In this document: one piece after another, positions 6,891 through 15,437 of the stretch
Position numbering within the stretch: the first letter of the stretch is position 1
How the letters are laid out: every line of letters starts with the position of its first letter
Assembly (NCBI GenBank): GCA_036306585.1
Contig: JAXJZF010000006.1
Span: forward strand, 248,001 to 312,000
Source: Aphodovivens sp036306585
GTDB lineage: Bacteria > Actinomycetota > Coriobacteriia > Coriobacteriales > Eggerthellaceae
Length of the DNA: 64,000 nt
Direction: 5' to 3'
Made by a program: the position numbers and the translations under genes
The notes under the pieces: generated by a model
The model's database searches: none
The model's input: only the letters and a program-made list of their open reading frames with translations
What the model was told of the DNA's origin: nothing

Positions 6891-9514
6891 TGAGGTTTTT
6901 CGGCAAATATACCGTGCGGTCTGGGGAAACGGTTGCCGTGCTCGCGGCCAGCGCCGGCGCGGCGTCGCGCGGCGGTGCGCGGCCGACGCAGGTCAGGCTT
7001 GCCGTGTTCGCGGTTTTGGCGCTGGCGGTCGTCGCCATCGCGCTGGTTGCGCCCGCCATCGTTCCCTACGACCCGTATGCGCAGGATCTCGCTGCGGCGC
7101 TCCAACCCCCTTCGGCAGACCATCTTGCCGGCACTGACCGCTATGGGCGCGATCTGCTCTCGCGCATCATCGTGGGCGCGCAATCGTCGGTGTTCTCGAC
7201 GCTGGCCCTGGTCGTCATCGCTGCAGTGCTGGGCACGGCCGTGGGCATGGCGGCGGGGTGGCGTGGCGGCGTGCTGGACACGGCGATCATGCGCCTGTCG
7301 GATCTGTTCCTGGCGTTCCCCGGCTTGGTGTTCGCGCTGGCGGTGGCCGCGGTGCTGGGCGGCGGCATGCACAACGCGGTTATAGCGCTTGCCGCCATCT
7401 CGTGGCCGAAGTACGCGCGCATCGCGCGCGGCCTCACGCTGGAGCAGCGCAAGGAAGGCTACGTGGATGCCGCGAGGCTTGCGGGGTGCTCGTCGGTGCG
7501 GTTGGTGATGGGGCACGTGCTCCACAATGTTGCGGGCCCGCTGGTGGTGACGGCAGCGCTTGACACGGGAACCATGATGATCGAGCTCGCTGGGCTTTCC
7601 TTCCTGGGTCTAGGCGCGCAGCCGCCTCTTGCCGAATGGGGCTCGATGATGAGCGATAGCCGAAGCCTGCTGCAGACCGCGCCTTGGACGGTGATGGCGC
7701 CGGGCATCGCGATGGTCGTCGCGGTGGCAGTGTTCAATTTGCTGGGCGATGCGCTGCGCGACTGGATGGACCCGCGCCGCGACGTCGGGTATCGGGGCAG
7801 GGAGGAAGCGGGGGCCGCTTTCGCGGGCGGGGCTTCGCAGGAAACTGGCGCAGGCGTGCCACGACAAGCGGCCGCGCCGACTTCCCGATCGCGATTCGCG
7901 TCGCGTCAGGGGGGTCGCACCCTGAGCCGAAGGGCCCTGATCGCCTTCGCCGGCATTGCTGCCGCGGCCGCGATCGGCGCTGCCGCGTTCGGGCTGCGCA
8001 CAGCGGCATCGCGCGACGGCGCGTCTGGGACGGCACCTGCTTCCGGCGGTGGCGTGCGTGCGAAGCGCCTGGTCTACGGCACCACCGGCTACGGCGTGGA
8101 GATGGACGATGCGGGCCTGAATCCTCATGAGGCGTATTCCGGCTGGAGCGCGGTGCGCTACGGGGTGGGCGAGGCGCTGTTCAAGTTCAACGATGCCATG
8201 GAACCCGAGCCGTGGCTGGCTACCGGCTACGAGTTCGCCGACAGCACGCACTGCACCATCGCATTGCGCGAAGGCGTGAGGTTCTCGTCGGGGCGGGCGA
8301 TGGACGGCCAGGCGGTGAAGGAGTGCCTAGAGCATTTGGTTGCAGTCCATGATCGCGCTGCGGCCGATTTGAAGATCGCCGGCATCTCCGCCGAGGCAGG
8401 CTCCATCATCGTCGAGACCTCCGAGCCGTGCCCTGCGCTGGTGAACTACCTGTGCGACCCCTATGGCGCTATCATCGACATGCAGGCGGGCGCGACGGAA
8501 GCCGGCAACGTGAGCGGCACCGGCCCCTACAGGGCGGTCGAGGTTTCCGACACGCAGATCACCTTGGTGCCGAACGCCGACTACTGGGGCGGCGCGCCCA
8601 AGCTCGATCAGGTGGTGGTCCGCTCCATCACCAACGGCGATACGCTCGCCTCGGCGTTGCAGTCCGGCGAGATAGACGCCGCCTATGGCATGGCCTACGC
8701 CAGCTACCGGCTGTTCGAGGACGAAGGCTCTTTCCGCATCGCAAGCTGCGATACCTCTCGCACGTTCTTCGGGCAGGCGAACTGGAGCTCGTCGGTCATG
8801 CAAGATGCCGCCGTGCGCGAGGCGCTGGCGCTGGGCATCGACAAGCAGGGCTTCATCGAGACGCTGCTGAATGGGCGCGGCGTGGCGGCTGTCGGTCCGT
8901 TCACCGACGATATGGCGTTCGGCGACGGCACGGTCTCCGCCGAGCCCTACGACCCCGAACGCGCCAAGCAGGTGCTGGAGGCGGCCGGTTGGACGGATGC
9001 CGACGGCGACGGGGTGCGCGAGAAGGACGGGCGCAAGCTCGCCGTACGCTGGCTCACCTACCCCGGCCGCATGGAGCTTCCGCTGCTCGCCGAATACGCC
9101 CAAGCCACGCTAGGCGCCATCGGCTTCGACATCCAGGTGAACAGCACCGCCAACCACACTGAGATCCGCAACGACCGCTCCGCATGGGACGTGTACGTGA
9201 GCGCGCTGGTGACCGCTCCCACCGGCGACCCGGAGTACTTCTTCGGCGCGAGCTGCCTGACGGGCGCGGCGGCCAACTACGGCGGGTATTCCAACCCCGA
9301 GCTGGATGCGCTGGGCGCGCAGTTGCATGTGGCCTTCGATGCTGGCGAGCGCGCACAGCTGGCAACCCGTATGCAGCAGTTGATCCTGGACGACCACGCG
9401 TATTTCTTCGCGTCGCATCTGACCATGGGCATTGTGGCGCGGGTGGGCGTCTGCGGCATCGAGCCGCACCCATGCGACTATTACGAGATCACCGTCGATT
9501 TGGATGTGGAATAG
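6890..9514 (+). CDS. Fused permease (NikC type) and substrate-binding protein (NikA type)
   Basis: One open frame of 874 residues. Residues 1-300 are a six-helix DppC/NikC permease with the EAA loop (YVDAARLAGCSSVRLVMGHV). A poorly ordered 45-residue linker rich in Gly, Ala and Arg follows. Then comes SRRALIAF plus a hydrophobic stretch (about 346-370), which looks like a twin-arginine signal. Residues 380-874 form a family-5 extracytoplasmic binding domain (GEALFKF, GTGPYRAVEV, YWGGAPKLDQ, EIDAAYG). No lipobox Cys is present, so the binding domain would stay tethered. Topology fits: six helices put the C-terminus inside and a seventh exports the domain. The start is ATG 6890, overlapping the previous stop; a longer in-frame extension to 6239 only shadows nikB. 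A CTG with GGGGGG upstream (7922) could be a relic start of a once-separate binding protein. Confidence 0.85.
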   Translation: MRFFGKYTVRSGETVAVLAASAGAASRGGARPTQVRLAVFAVLALAVVAIALVAPAIVPYDPYAQDLAAALQPPSADHLAGTDRYGRDLLSRIIVGAQSSVFSTLALVVIAAVLGTAVGMAAGWRGGVLDTAIMRLSDLFLAFPGLVFALAVAAVLGGGMHNAVIALAAISWPKYARIARGLTLEQRKEGYVDAARLAGCSSVRLVMGHVLHNVAGPLVVTAALDTGTMMIELAGLSFLGLGAQPPLAEWGSMMSDSRSLLQTAPWTVMAPGIAMVVAVAVFNLLGDALRDWMDPRRDVGYRGREEAGAAFAGGASQETGAGVPRQAAAPTSRSRFASRQGGRTLSRRALIAFAGIAAAAAIGAAAFGLRTAASRDGASGTAPASGGGVRAKRLVYGTTGYGVEMDDAGLNPHEAYSGWSAVRYGVGEALFKFNDAMEPEPWLATGYEFADSTHCTIALREGVRFSSGRAMDGQAVKECLEHLVAVHDRAAADLKIAGISAEAGSIIVETSEPCPALVNYLCDPYGAIIDMQAGATEAGNVSGTGPYRAVEVSDTQITLVPNADYWGGAPKLDQVVVRSITNGDTLASALQSGEIDAAYGMAYASYRLFEDEGSFRIASCDTSRTFFGQANWSSSVMQDAAVREALALGIDKQGFIETLLNGRGVAAVGPFTDDMAFGDGTVSAEPYDPERAKQVLEAAGWTDADGDGVREKDGRKLAVRWLTYPGRMELPLLAEYAQATLGAIGFDIQVNSTANHTEIRNDRSAWDVYVSALVTAPTGDPEYFFGASCLTGAAANYGGYSNPELDALGAQLHVAFDAGERAQLATRMQQLILDDHAYFFASHLTMGIVARVGVCGIEPHPCDYYEITVDLDVE

Positions 9515-9533
9515 GAAGAGGCGGAAGGAACCG

Positions 9534-10337
9534 GTGGAAACCCCCGTTCTGGCATATCGCGATCTAGAGGCGTCTTACGGTGGCGCCTGCGTGCTGCATG
9601 GCGTGAGTGCGCAGGTTTTTCCTGGCCAAGTGTTGGGAATCGTGGGTGAATCGGGCAGCGGCAAGACTACGCTGCTGCGCGCCGCTATGGGGCTATTGGG
9701 GCCGGCGGGGCAGGTGGTGTCGGGCGGCATCGAGTATCGGGATGCCGAGGGCGGTGCGATCGATCTCGCCCGGGCGCCCGAGCGGCAGCTGCGCGCGTTG
9801 CGCGGGGTGCGGCTGGGCATGGTCTTCCAAGACAGCCTGGCGTCGCTCGCCCCTATCCGTCGGGTGCGCGACCAGTTCCTGGACGCTGCGCGTCCGGCAG
9901 GGGAAACGCGCGCGCGGGCCCTGCAACGGGCGGGGGAGTGCCTGTCCCGTTTGAACGTGGACGATCCGGACCGCGTGCTGGAAAGCCGTCCCTTCGAGCT
10001 TTCCGGCGGGCTGGCCCAGCGCGTGGGCATCGCGCTCGCGTTGATGCCGCGCCCGCGCGTGCTGCTTGCCGACGAGCCCACCAGCGCGTTGGATGCGGTT
10101 TCGCAGAAGCTGGTGGTGGCGGAGCTGGCGCGGGCGGCGCGCGAGGAAGGGGCGGCGATCGTGCTGGTCACGCACAACATGGGCGTGGTGCGCGCGCTCG
10201 CCGACTCCCTGGCGGTGCTTAAAGGCGGCGCGGTGGTCGAGCAGGGCTCTGCCCGCCAGGTGCTCGAGGCGCCCGAGCATCCCTACACGCGCGAGCTGCT
10301 GGATGCGGTCCCCGTGCTGGAAGGGAGGGCTCGATGA
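9534..10337 (+). CDS. nikD: ABC transporter ATPase, NikD/DppD type
   Basis: A 267-residue ATP-binding subunit. Walker A is GESGSGKT at about residue 38, the signature is LSGGLAQR, and Walker B is VLLADEPTSALD; the switch His lies in LVTHNMG. The GTG start at 9534 is preceded by GGAAGGAA and follows the binding-protein stop by 19 bases; the frame is open further upstream but without a ribosome site. It ends with an ATGA overlap into the second ATPase, so the two subunits should be made in equal amounts and energise the permease pair. Confidence 0.9.
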   Translation: METPVLAYRDLEASYGGACVLHGVSAQVFPGQVLGIVGESGSGKTTLLRAAMGLLGPAGQVVSGGIEYRDAEGGAIDLARAPERQLRALRGVRLGMVFQDSLASLAPIRRVRDQFLDAARPAGETRARALQRAGECLSRLNVDDPDRVLESRPFELSGGLAQRVGIALALMPRPRVLLADEPTSALDAVSQKLVVAELARAAREEGAAIVLVTHNMGVVRALADSLAVLKGGAVVEQGSARQVLEAPEHPYTRELLDAVPVLEGRAR

Positions 10338-11092
10338 TCGCCGTTTTGGAAACTCGCGATGTGCGCAAGGTCTTCACTCACAAGGGGCGCCCTGACGTGG
10401 TGGCAGTGGACGGCGCCACGCTGCGCATCGAGGCAGGGGAGTGCCTGGGGCTTGTGGGCGAGTCGGGGTCGGGCAAAACCACCTTGGCGCGCATGGCCTT
10501 GCTATTGGAAAAGCCCACGTCGGGGCAGGTGCTGCTGTGCGGCGAGGACGTTACCGGCGTGCGCGGTGCCCAGGCGCGCCGGGCATGGCGGCGCATGCAG
10601 GCGGTGTTCCAGAACCCTGCCGGATCGTTCGATCCTCGCTGCACGTTGGGGGCGGCAATCGCCGAGCCGCTGCGCACGATGGGCGTGCCGCGCCGCGAGG
10701 CACAGGATCGCGTTGCCGAGCTTCTGGGGACCTGCGGGCTTTCCCCGTCTTTGGCGGAACGCTATCCGCGGCAGGTGAGCGGCGGCCAATGTCAGCGCGC
10801 CGCCATCGCCCGCGCCTTGGCGGTAGGGCCCGACCTGTTGGTGTGCGATGAGGCCACTAGCGCGCTGGACGCTACCGTGCAGCGCCAGATTGTGGAGTTG
10901 CTGGGGCGCTTGCGTGCCGAGCTGGGCATGTCCATGCTGTTCATCTGCCATGACATCGTCCTGGTGGGCTCCATCTGCGACCGGGTTGCCGTCATGAACC
11001 GCGGTGCCATAGTCGAGCAGGGGCCGGTCGCTCAGGTGCTCGAACATCCCCGTCACCCCTACACGAAAACCCTTATCGATGCGGTGCTGTAA
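10334..11092 (+). CDS. nikE: ABC transporter ATPase, NikE/DppF type
   Basis: A 252-residue second ATPase of the same transporter. Walker A GESGSGKT, Q-loop VFQNPAGSFDPR, signature VSGGQCQR, Walker B LLVCDEATSALD and the His switch ICHD are all intact. The C-terminal HPRHPYTKTLIDAVL is typical of DppF/OppF proteins. The ATG overlaps the stop of the preceding ATPase by four bases. It is the last gene of the five-gene operon that starts at 5073; no strong terminator is obvious behind it. Confidence 0.9.
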   Translation: MIAVLETRDVRKVFTHKGRPDVVAVDGATLRIEAGECLGLVGESGSGKTTLARMALLLEKPTSGQVLLCGEDVTGVRGAQARRAWRRMQAVFQNPAGSFDPRCTLGAAIAEPLRTMGVPRREAQDRVAELLGTCGLSPSLAERYPRQVSGGQCQRAAIARALAVGPDLLVCDEATSALDATVQRQIVELLGRLRAELGMSMLFICHDIVLVGSICDRVAVMNRGAIVEQGPVAQVLEHPRHPYTKTLIDAVL

Positions 11093-11200
11093 CCCATTTG
11101 CGATTTGCGCTCAGGACCTCGGGGCGAAAGGCCGACTCGAAACGTGCCGGGCTTCACACGGTTAGCCTGTGGAATAAATAACAATATGTAACGTAAATGC

Positions 11201-11206
11201 TATACT
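11201..11206 (+). promoter_or_regulatory. -10 box before flavodoxin gene
   Basis: TATACT in a locally AT-rich patch. The predicted transcription start (about 11212) falls at the first in-frame ATG (11216), which argues for the downstream ATG 11243 as the real start codon. Confidence 0.45.
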
Positions 11207-11242
11207 GGCACGGTAATGAAATTTCAAGAGATTGGAGCGGCC

Positions 11243-11713
11243 ATGACCAAGAAGCTGGTTGCCTATTTCAGTGCGAGCGGCACCACTGCCAAAAGGGCGC
11301 GGAAGCTCGCCCAAGAGGCAGGGGCGGACTTGTACGAGATCAAACCGGCGATCCCCTACACAAGCGCTGATCTGAATTGGCATGACAGTCGATCGCGTTC
11401 GAGCGTGGAGATGAACGATAGGGCTTCGCGCCCCGCCCTTGCGGCGATTGACGCTCCTGTGGCCGACTACGATACCGTCTATCTGGGCTTTCCCATCTGG
11501 TGGTATGTGGCGCCCATGATCATCAATACGTTTTTGGAAGCCTATGATTTCTCCGGCAAGAAGATCGTGCTGTTCGCCACGAGCGGCGGTAGCGGGCTGG
11601 GCAACACGGCGAAGGGCCTCGCACCCTCCGCGCCGGGTGCGGAAATCGTCGAGGGAGGCATGCTCAACGGCTCTTATGCCGATTACGAAGGCATCGTCGC
11701 GCTAGGCGACTAG
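11243..11713 (+). CDS. Flavodoxin-like protein
   Basis: A 156-residue short-chain flavodoxin-fold protein. The phosphate loop is YFSASGTTAKRA near residue 8; GFPIWWYVAPMIINTF and FATSGGSGLG supply the two loops that sandwich the flavin ring, the hallmark of the flavodoxin_4 group. ATG 11243 is chosen because GGAG lies six bases upstream. It is probably an electron carrier or a quinone/flavin reductase in the cytoplasm. It stands alone, with its own AT-rich promoter, between the nickel operon and a DMT carrier. Confidence 0.87.
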   Translation: MTKKLVAYFSASGTTAKRARKLAQEAGADLYEIKPAIPYTSADLNWHDSRSRSSVEMNDRASRPALAAIDAPVADYDTVYLGFPIWWYVAPMIINTFLEAYDFSGKKIVLFATSGGSGLGNTAKGLAPSAPGAEIVEGGMLNGSYADYEGIVALGD

Positions 11714-11859
11714 CGTTCGGCGGGGGCGACGGCGGCAACGGTAGGCTGGTGTCCCGCTCCGTAAGCATGGCGTGTGGCACGATGCGTCGCCCGCGCATCT
11801 TGCCTGGCTTCGGCGGTCGAACGCAACGCTAACATCTTTGTCTGCTTGCAACGGGCGGG

Positions 11860-11865
11860 TACAAT
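11860..11865 (+). promoter_or_regulatory. -10 box before DMT carrier, possible leaderless start
   Basis: TTGTCT (11838-11843), 16 bases, then TACAAT. The predicted transcription start, about 11872, coincides with ATG 11873, so the mRNA may have almost no 5' leader. No ribosome site is visible there. Confidence 0.35.
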
Positions 11866-11872
11866 GGGCAGC

Positions 11873-12937
11873 ATGAGCGTCGCGCCGTCTACATTCGCCG
11901 TTTCCATGCGGGGCATGAATGCCTTCCAGGCCAATCTATGCCTGGTGTGCGTCACGCTCTGCTGGTCGACCGAGGTCATCATCTACGCCTGCATCCCTGA
12001 AAGCGTGTCGTCGTTCGCCACGGCGTGCATCTCGTCGTTCATCGGCGCGGCGTTGCTGTTCGCGGTGTTCTTCCGCCGCATCATGGAAGCGCTGCGCGCG
12101 TTCGGGCGCATGCTCGTGGGGCATTGCGCCGTGCTGGGCGCGCTTAATTTCATCTTGAATATCGGCTATATCGAGGGTTTGCGCTACGTGCATGTGGAAA
12201 CGGGTGCGTTCGCCTGCATCGCCACGGCGGTGTTCACGCCTGTCTTGCTGGCGCTCATGCACCGGAAGGTGGGGCGGCGCACTTGGGCGTCCGTCGCGCT
12301 CATCGGTGCAGGCATCGTGCTGGTTATCGCCAATACGCTGACGCCTGGAGGCTTCCGCGGGCTGCCCTTAATCGCGGTGGGCTGCCTGTCCAATGCGCTC
12401 TACATCATCAAGCTTGGCGACTACGCCCGTCAGCACGACCCCATTGCCGTGTCGGCGCTGTACCTGGTGTTCGTTGGCGGCATAAGCTTGATAGCCTGGT
12501 TCGTGAGCGACCCGCGTCTGGTGTTCTCGTTCGATTGGTCTGTGCAGATCATCGCCTGCCTGTTCCTCCATGGCTATTTCGTGACGGCGTTCGCCACGGT
12601 GGTGAACTCGTTTGCCAATGCGCGCACCTCCGCCGACAGCGCTGCCATCATCTACTCCATCGAAATCCTGTTCACGGTGATATGGGGCGTGCTGCTGCCG
12701 CCCGCGCTCATCGACCCGGTGGAACCCACGCCCGCCATCGTTGCGGGGTGCGCGCTGGTAGTGGCGGGCAATCTCATTGTGGTGGCGCATCCTGCTGCCG
12801 TTGCGCGAGCGCTGAAGCGCCGGATGGACGGAAGCGAGGCTTCTGGGCGGGCGGCGGGCTTGTCGGCGGAGGTGCGCGGCGGCGGGCCCGATGCGCAGGC
12901 TGGCGCATCGTCGGATGAGGCAGGCGATGCGCGATGA
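11873..12937 (+). CDS. DMT superfamily permease (EamA-like)
   Basis: A 354-residue inner-membrane carrier with ten predicted helices in two EamA-type repeats (CVTLCWSTEVIIYA in the first; SAAIIYSIEILFTVIWGVLL in the second). Members export or import metabolites such as amino acids or sugars; the substrate is not evident. The start is uncertain: ATG 11873, ATG 11864 and ATG 11906 or 11915 are all in frame. The C-terminal 45 residues are hydrophilic, Gly/Ala-rich and probably disordered. The stop overlaps the start of an ECF S-component gene, indicating coupled translation. Confidence 0.8.
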   Translation: MSVAPSTFAVSMRGMNAFQANLCLVCVTLCWSTEVIIYACIPESVSSFATACISSFIGAALLFAVFFRRIMEALRAFGRMLVGHCAVLGALNFILNIGYIEGLRYVHVETGAFACIATAVFTPVLLALMHRKVGRRTWASVALIGAGIVLVIANTLTPGGFRGLPLIAVGCLSNALYIIKLGDYARQHDPIAVSALYLVFVGGISLIAWFVSDPRLVFSFDWSVQIIACLFLHGYFVTAFATVVNSFANARTSADSAAIIYSIEILFTVIWGVLLPPALIDPVEPTPAIVAGCALVVAGNLIVVAHPAAVARALKRRMDGSEASGRAAGLSAEVRGGGPDAQAGASSDEAGDAR

Positions 12938-13560
12938 GCCGATTCGGCGGCTACGCCGGCATTTCCCTTGTCGGGAGTCTTATCCGCGTGGTCTTGATGA
13001 TCGCCATCCTTACGGCGGTCTATCTTGCCGCCTCGCTTCCGTTCAAGATCTCGCTGGAGATCATCCCCGGGTTCTCCGATGTGCGTCCGGTGGCGGCGCT
13101 GCAGCCTATCTACGGCATCTTCTTCGGGATCCCAGGTTGCATAGCCTTCGGCTTGGGAAATCTCCTTACCGACATCCTAGGCGACAGCCTGCGCGCATCG
13201 TCGTTGGCCGGGCTGGTGATGAATGCCGTCAGCCCGGCGTTGTTCTGCCTGCTGTGGGGCCGCCTGCGCCATGGCGTGTTCGATTTGCGCGCGCCAAAGG
13301 ATATCGCTCTGTTCTCCTTGCTGTCGCTGCTGTGCGCGGCGGTGCAGTCGGTTGCCATATCCGGTGCGGTGGCGTTTTCCTACCCCGAAGTGGACGCATT
13401 CTACTTCGGCCTGACCGTAGTGGGCAACCACACGTTGTTTCCGCTGCTTTTGGGCATCCCCATCGCCATTCTGCTGCAGGAGGAGCTCGATGTGGCGCCG
13501 CGCGGCTTGGGCGGACCGTTTCTCCTGGTGGCGGTTCCGCACGTTCCGCATGGACGCTAG
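12934..13560 (+). CDS. ECF transporter S component (QueT-like)
   Basis: A 208-residue hydrophobic protein with about six helices. VRPVAALQPIYGIFFG and AFGLGNLLTDIL resemble the conserved loop of QueT-type substrate-binding (S) components of energy-coupling-factor vitamin transporters. The shared EcfA/EcfT energising module is not in the window and would be supplied from elsewhere. The ligand (queuosine precursor, another vitamin) is unknown. Its ATG overlaps the preceding DMT stop (ATGA), so the two are co-transcribed. An alternative name would be conserved membrane protein. Confidence 0.65.
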   Translation: MSRFGGYAGISLVGSLIRVVLMIAILTAVYLAASLPFKISLEIIPGFSDVRPVAALQPIYGIFFGIPGCIAFGLGNLLTDILGDSLRASSLAGLVMNAVSPALFCLLWGRLRHGVFDLRAPKDIALFSLLSLLCAAVQSVAISGAVAFSYPEVDAFYFGLTVVGNHTLFPLLLGIPIAILLQEELDVAPRGLGGPFLLVAVPHVPHGR

Positions 13561-13605
13561 CAGGCGATCAGATGCGTTGACGGCGCTGCTTCCTCGCGCT
13601 AAAGT

Positions 13606-13617
13606 ACAACAGGTTGT
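13606..13617. promoter_or_regulatory. MarR-type operator 1
   Basis: Short palindrome ACAAC-N2-GTTGT just upstream of the ribosome site of the MarR-family gene. It shares ACAAC...TTGT with the box at 14092-14105 ahead of the MFS gene, so the regulator probably controls both itself and the carrier. Confidence 0.5.
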
Positions 13618-13631
13618 TTAAAGGAGGGCAT

Positions 13632-14051
13632 GTGGATGAGCTCGATTTCATCATCGAACGCAAGATCCTGCACATCGGCAACCGCCTGATCGCCGTGCGC
13701 AACCGCGATCTGAAGTCGTTCGGTCTCACGTCGAGCCAGTCCGAGGCGCTGTTGTTCATCGAGCGCAATCAAGGCACTTCAATCGTCTCATTGAAGGCTT
13801 ACTTGGACGTGAGCCACCAGGCAGTGCAGAAGACGGTTGCGAAGTTGCGCGAGTGCGGTTTGGTGAACGTGTCGGTTTCCGCCGAAGATGCGCGTGTGCG
13901 CAGTGTGTCGCTCTCCGCGGAAGGGGAGCAGCTGTGCGCTGATCTGAAGCGCGCTGGCGGCCGCATCGGCAGCAGCGTGCTCGAACCGCTGGATGACCGG
14001 GAACGCTCTGCGCTGTACCGGCTGCTCGCGAAGATAGAGGTCGATCGTTAG
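13632..14051 (+). CDS. MarR-family transcriptional regulator
   Basis: A 139-residue winged-helix protein of the MarR/EmrR group. It has an N-terminal dimerisation helix, a recognition-helix region (SIVSLKAYLDVSHQAVQKTVAKLRECGLV) and the wing with the diagnostic Asp-x-Arg (SAEDARVRSVSLSAEG). The GTG start at 13632 has AAAGGAGGG ideally placed; an upstream in-frame TTG overlaps the operator and is unlikely. It should repress or activate the MFS carrier downstream in response to a small ligand. Confidence 0.87.
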   Translation: MDELDFIIERKILHIGNRLIAVRNRDLKSFGLTSSQSEALLFIERNQGTSIVSLKAYLDVSHQAVQKTVAKLRECGLVNVSVSAEDARVRSVSLSAEGEQLCADLKRAGGRIGSSVLEPLDDRERSALYRLLAKIEVDR

Positions 14052-14091
14052 CGATTGCATCGCCGTACGTCGATGGTTTTCCTCTCTAATA

Positions 14092-14105
14092 TACAACCAA
14101 TTGTA
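14092..14105. promoter_or_regulatory. MarR-type operator 2
   Basis: Palindrome TACAA-N4-TTGTA in an AT-rich patch between the MarR gene and the MFS gene, 15 bases before the carrier's first ATG. It is related to the box in front of the marR gene. Confidence 0.5.
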
Positions 14106-14120
14106 AAAAATTATGGATAG

Positions 14121-15371
14121 ATGAAAGGGGAGATGCGGTTCATCATGGGTCAAGGCACGTTTTGGACTAAGGATTTTATCTGCTGCGCGTTGATATGCTT
14201 TCTTATCAATCTGGGCATGTACGTGACCATGGTGGTGGTCGTGAGCTATGCTTCGGGTCCGCTCGCTGCGGGCGCTGGGCTTGCCGGGCTTGCGTCGGGG
14301 GCGTTCATTGTCGGCGCCTTGCTGGGGCGTTTGGTCATCGGCGAGGGCGTCGAGCGCATCGGGCTGAAAAAGGTGCTGATGGCGGGGCTGGTCGTCTTTC
14401 TTGCCGGCATCGTGCTGAACCTGGCGTTTGCCGGGTTTGCCGTACTGGTGGCTGCGCGCATCATCCAAGGTTTGGGGTACGGCTTCGCCACTACATCGTT
14501 GGGCACCATCGTCGCGCAGATCATCCCCGCTGCGCGTAAGGGCGAGGGCATGAGCTACTACACGATGTTCCTCACGCTCAGCACCGCGGTGGGCCCGTTC
14601 ATCGCGAACGCGCTGTATGATGACAGCATGCTGGGCGTGCTGCTGACGGCGCTCGCGGCGTTGGCCCTCTCGGTTGCGCTGGGCATCGCGGTGAAGGTGC
14701 CGGCGCTGCCCGAGGCGCCCGCTGGGCAAGCCCAGGCCGAGCAGCGTCACGGGCTCGCGCGCTTCTTCGAGCGTAAGGCGGTGCCCATCGGCGTCGTGAC
14801 GTTCTTCATGGCGCTATCCTTCGCCTCCATCATGAACTTCGGCACCGCGTATGCCGCTGAGCTGTCGTACTCGGTGTATGCGTCGTTTCTGTTCGTTGCC
14901 TACGCCCTGTTCACCATCATCTCCCGTCTGTTCACGGGCAAGTTGTTCGATCGCTTCGGGCCCAATTGCGTGCTGTATCCGTCGTTCATTCTGTTCGCTC
15001 TGGCGCTGGCGCTGATGGCTTGGGCCCCTTCCGGCGTGGCGCTTCTGGGTGCCGGCGCGCTTATGGGGCTGGGCTACGGTACCTACATGTCGCTTTCTCA
15101 GACCATCGCCATCCAGGTGTCGCCGGTGAACCACACTGGCCTTGCTACCTCCACGTTCTTCATTCTCATGGACTTGGGCACCGGATTCGGGCCTTCGCTT
15201 CTGGGGTCGGTCGTGGGCGTCGTCGGGTATTCCGACATGTATTGGATCATGACGGTCGTGCCGCTGGCGAGCATCCTGTTCTACTATCTGGCGCACGGCC
15301 GCAAGGCGGCGGTGCAGAGCCGCAGCGGCAGCCAGCTGGTGTCATCGCGCCCTGCCAAGCAGGATAGATGA
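14121..15371 (+). CDS. MFS transporter under MarR control
   Basis: A 12-helix major facilitator of up to 416 residues, with a SGAFIVGALLGRLVIGEGVERIG loop (motif A-like) between helices 2 and 3 and a matching LFTGKLFDRFGPN loop in the second half. This symmetry is typical of drug/H+ antiporters. The start may be ATG 14121 or, with AAAGGGGAG as ribosome site, ATG 14145; the first eight residues are therefore doubtful. Position behind a MarR gene and a shared operator suggests ligand-induced efflux of a toxic compound. Substrate unknown. Confidence 0.85.
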   Translation: MKGEMRFIMGQGTFWTKDFICCALICFLINLGMYVTMVVVVSYASGPLAAGAGLAGLASGAFIVGALLGRLVIGEGVERIGLKKVLMAGLVVFLAGIVLNLAFAGFAVLVAARIIQGLGYGFATTSLGTIVAQIIPAARKGEGMSYYTMFLTLSTAVGPFIANALYDDSMLGVLLTALAALALSVALGIAVKVPALPEAPAGQAQAEQRHGLARFFERKAVPIGVVTFFMALSFASIMNFGTAYAAELSYSVYASFLFVAYALFTIISRLFTGKLFDRFGPNCVLYPSFILFALALALMAWAPSGVALLGAGALMGLGYGTYMSLSQTIAIQVSPVNHTGLATSTFFILMDLGTGFGPSLLGSVVGVVGYSDMYWIMTVVPLASILFYYLAHGRKAAVQSRSGSQLVSSRPAKQDR

Positions 15372-15437
15372 AACGGGCCCGCTCGTTGAAGCGGGAATAG
15401 GGAAGCGAAGTCTCGAGTTTAGGAGATGATGGTCGTG

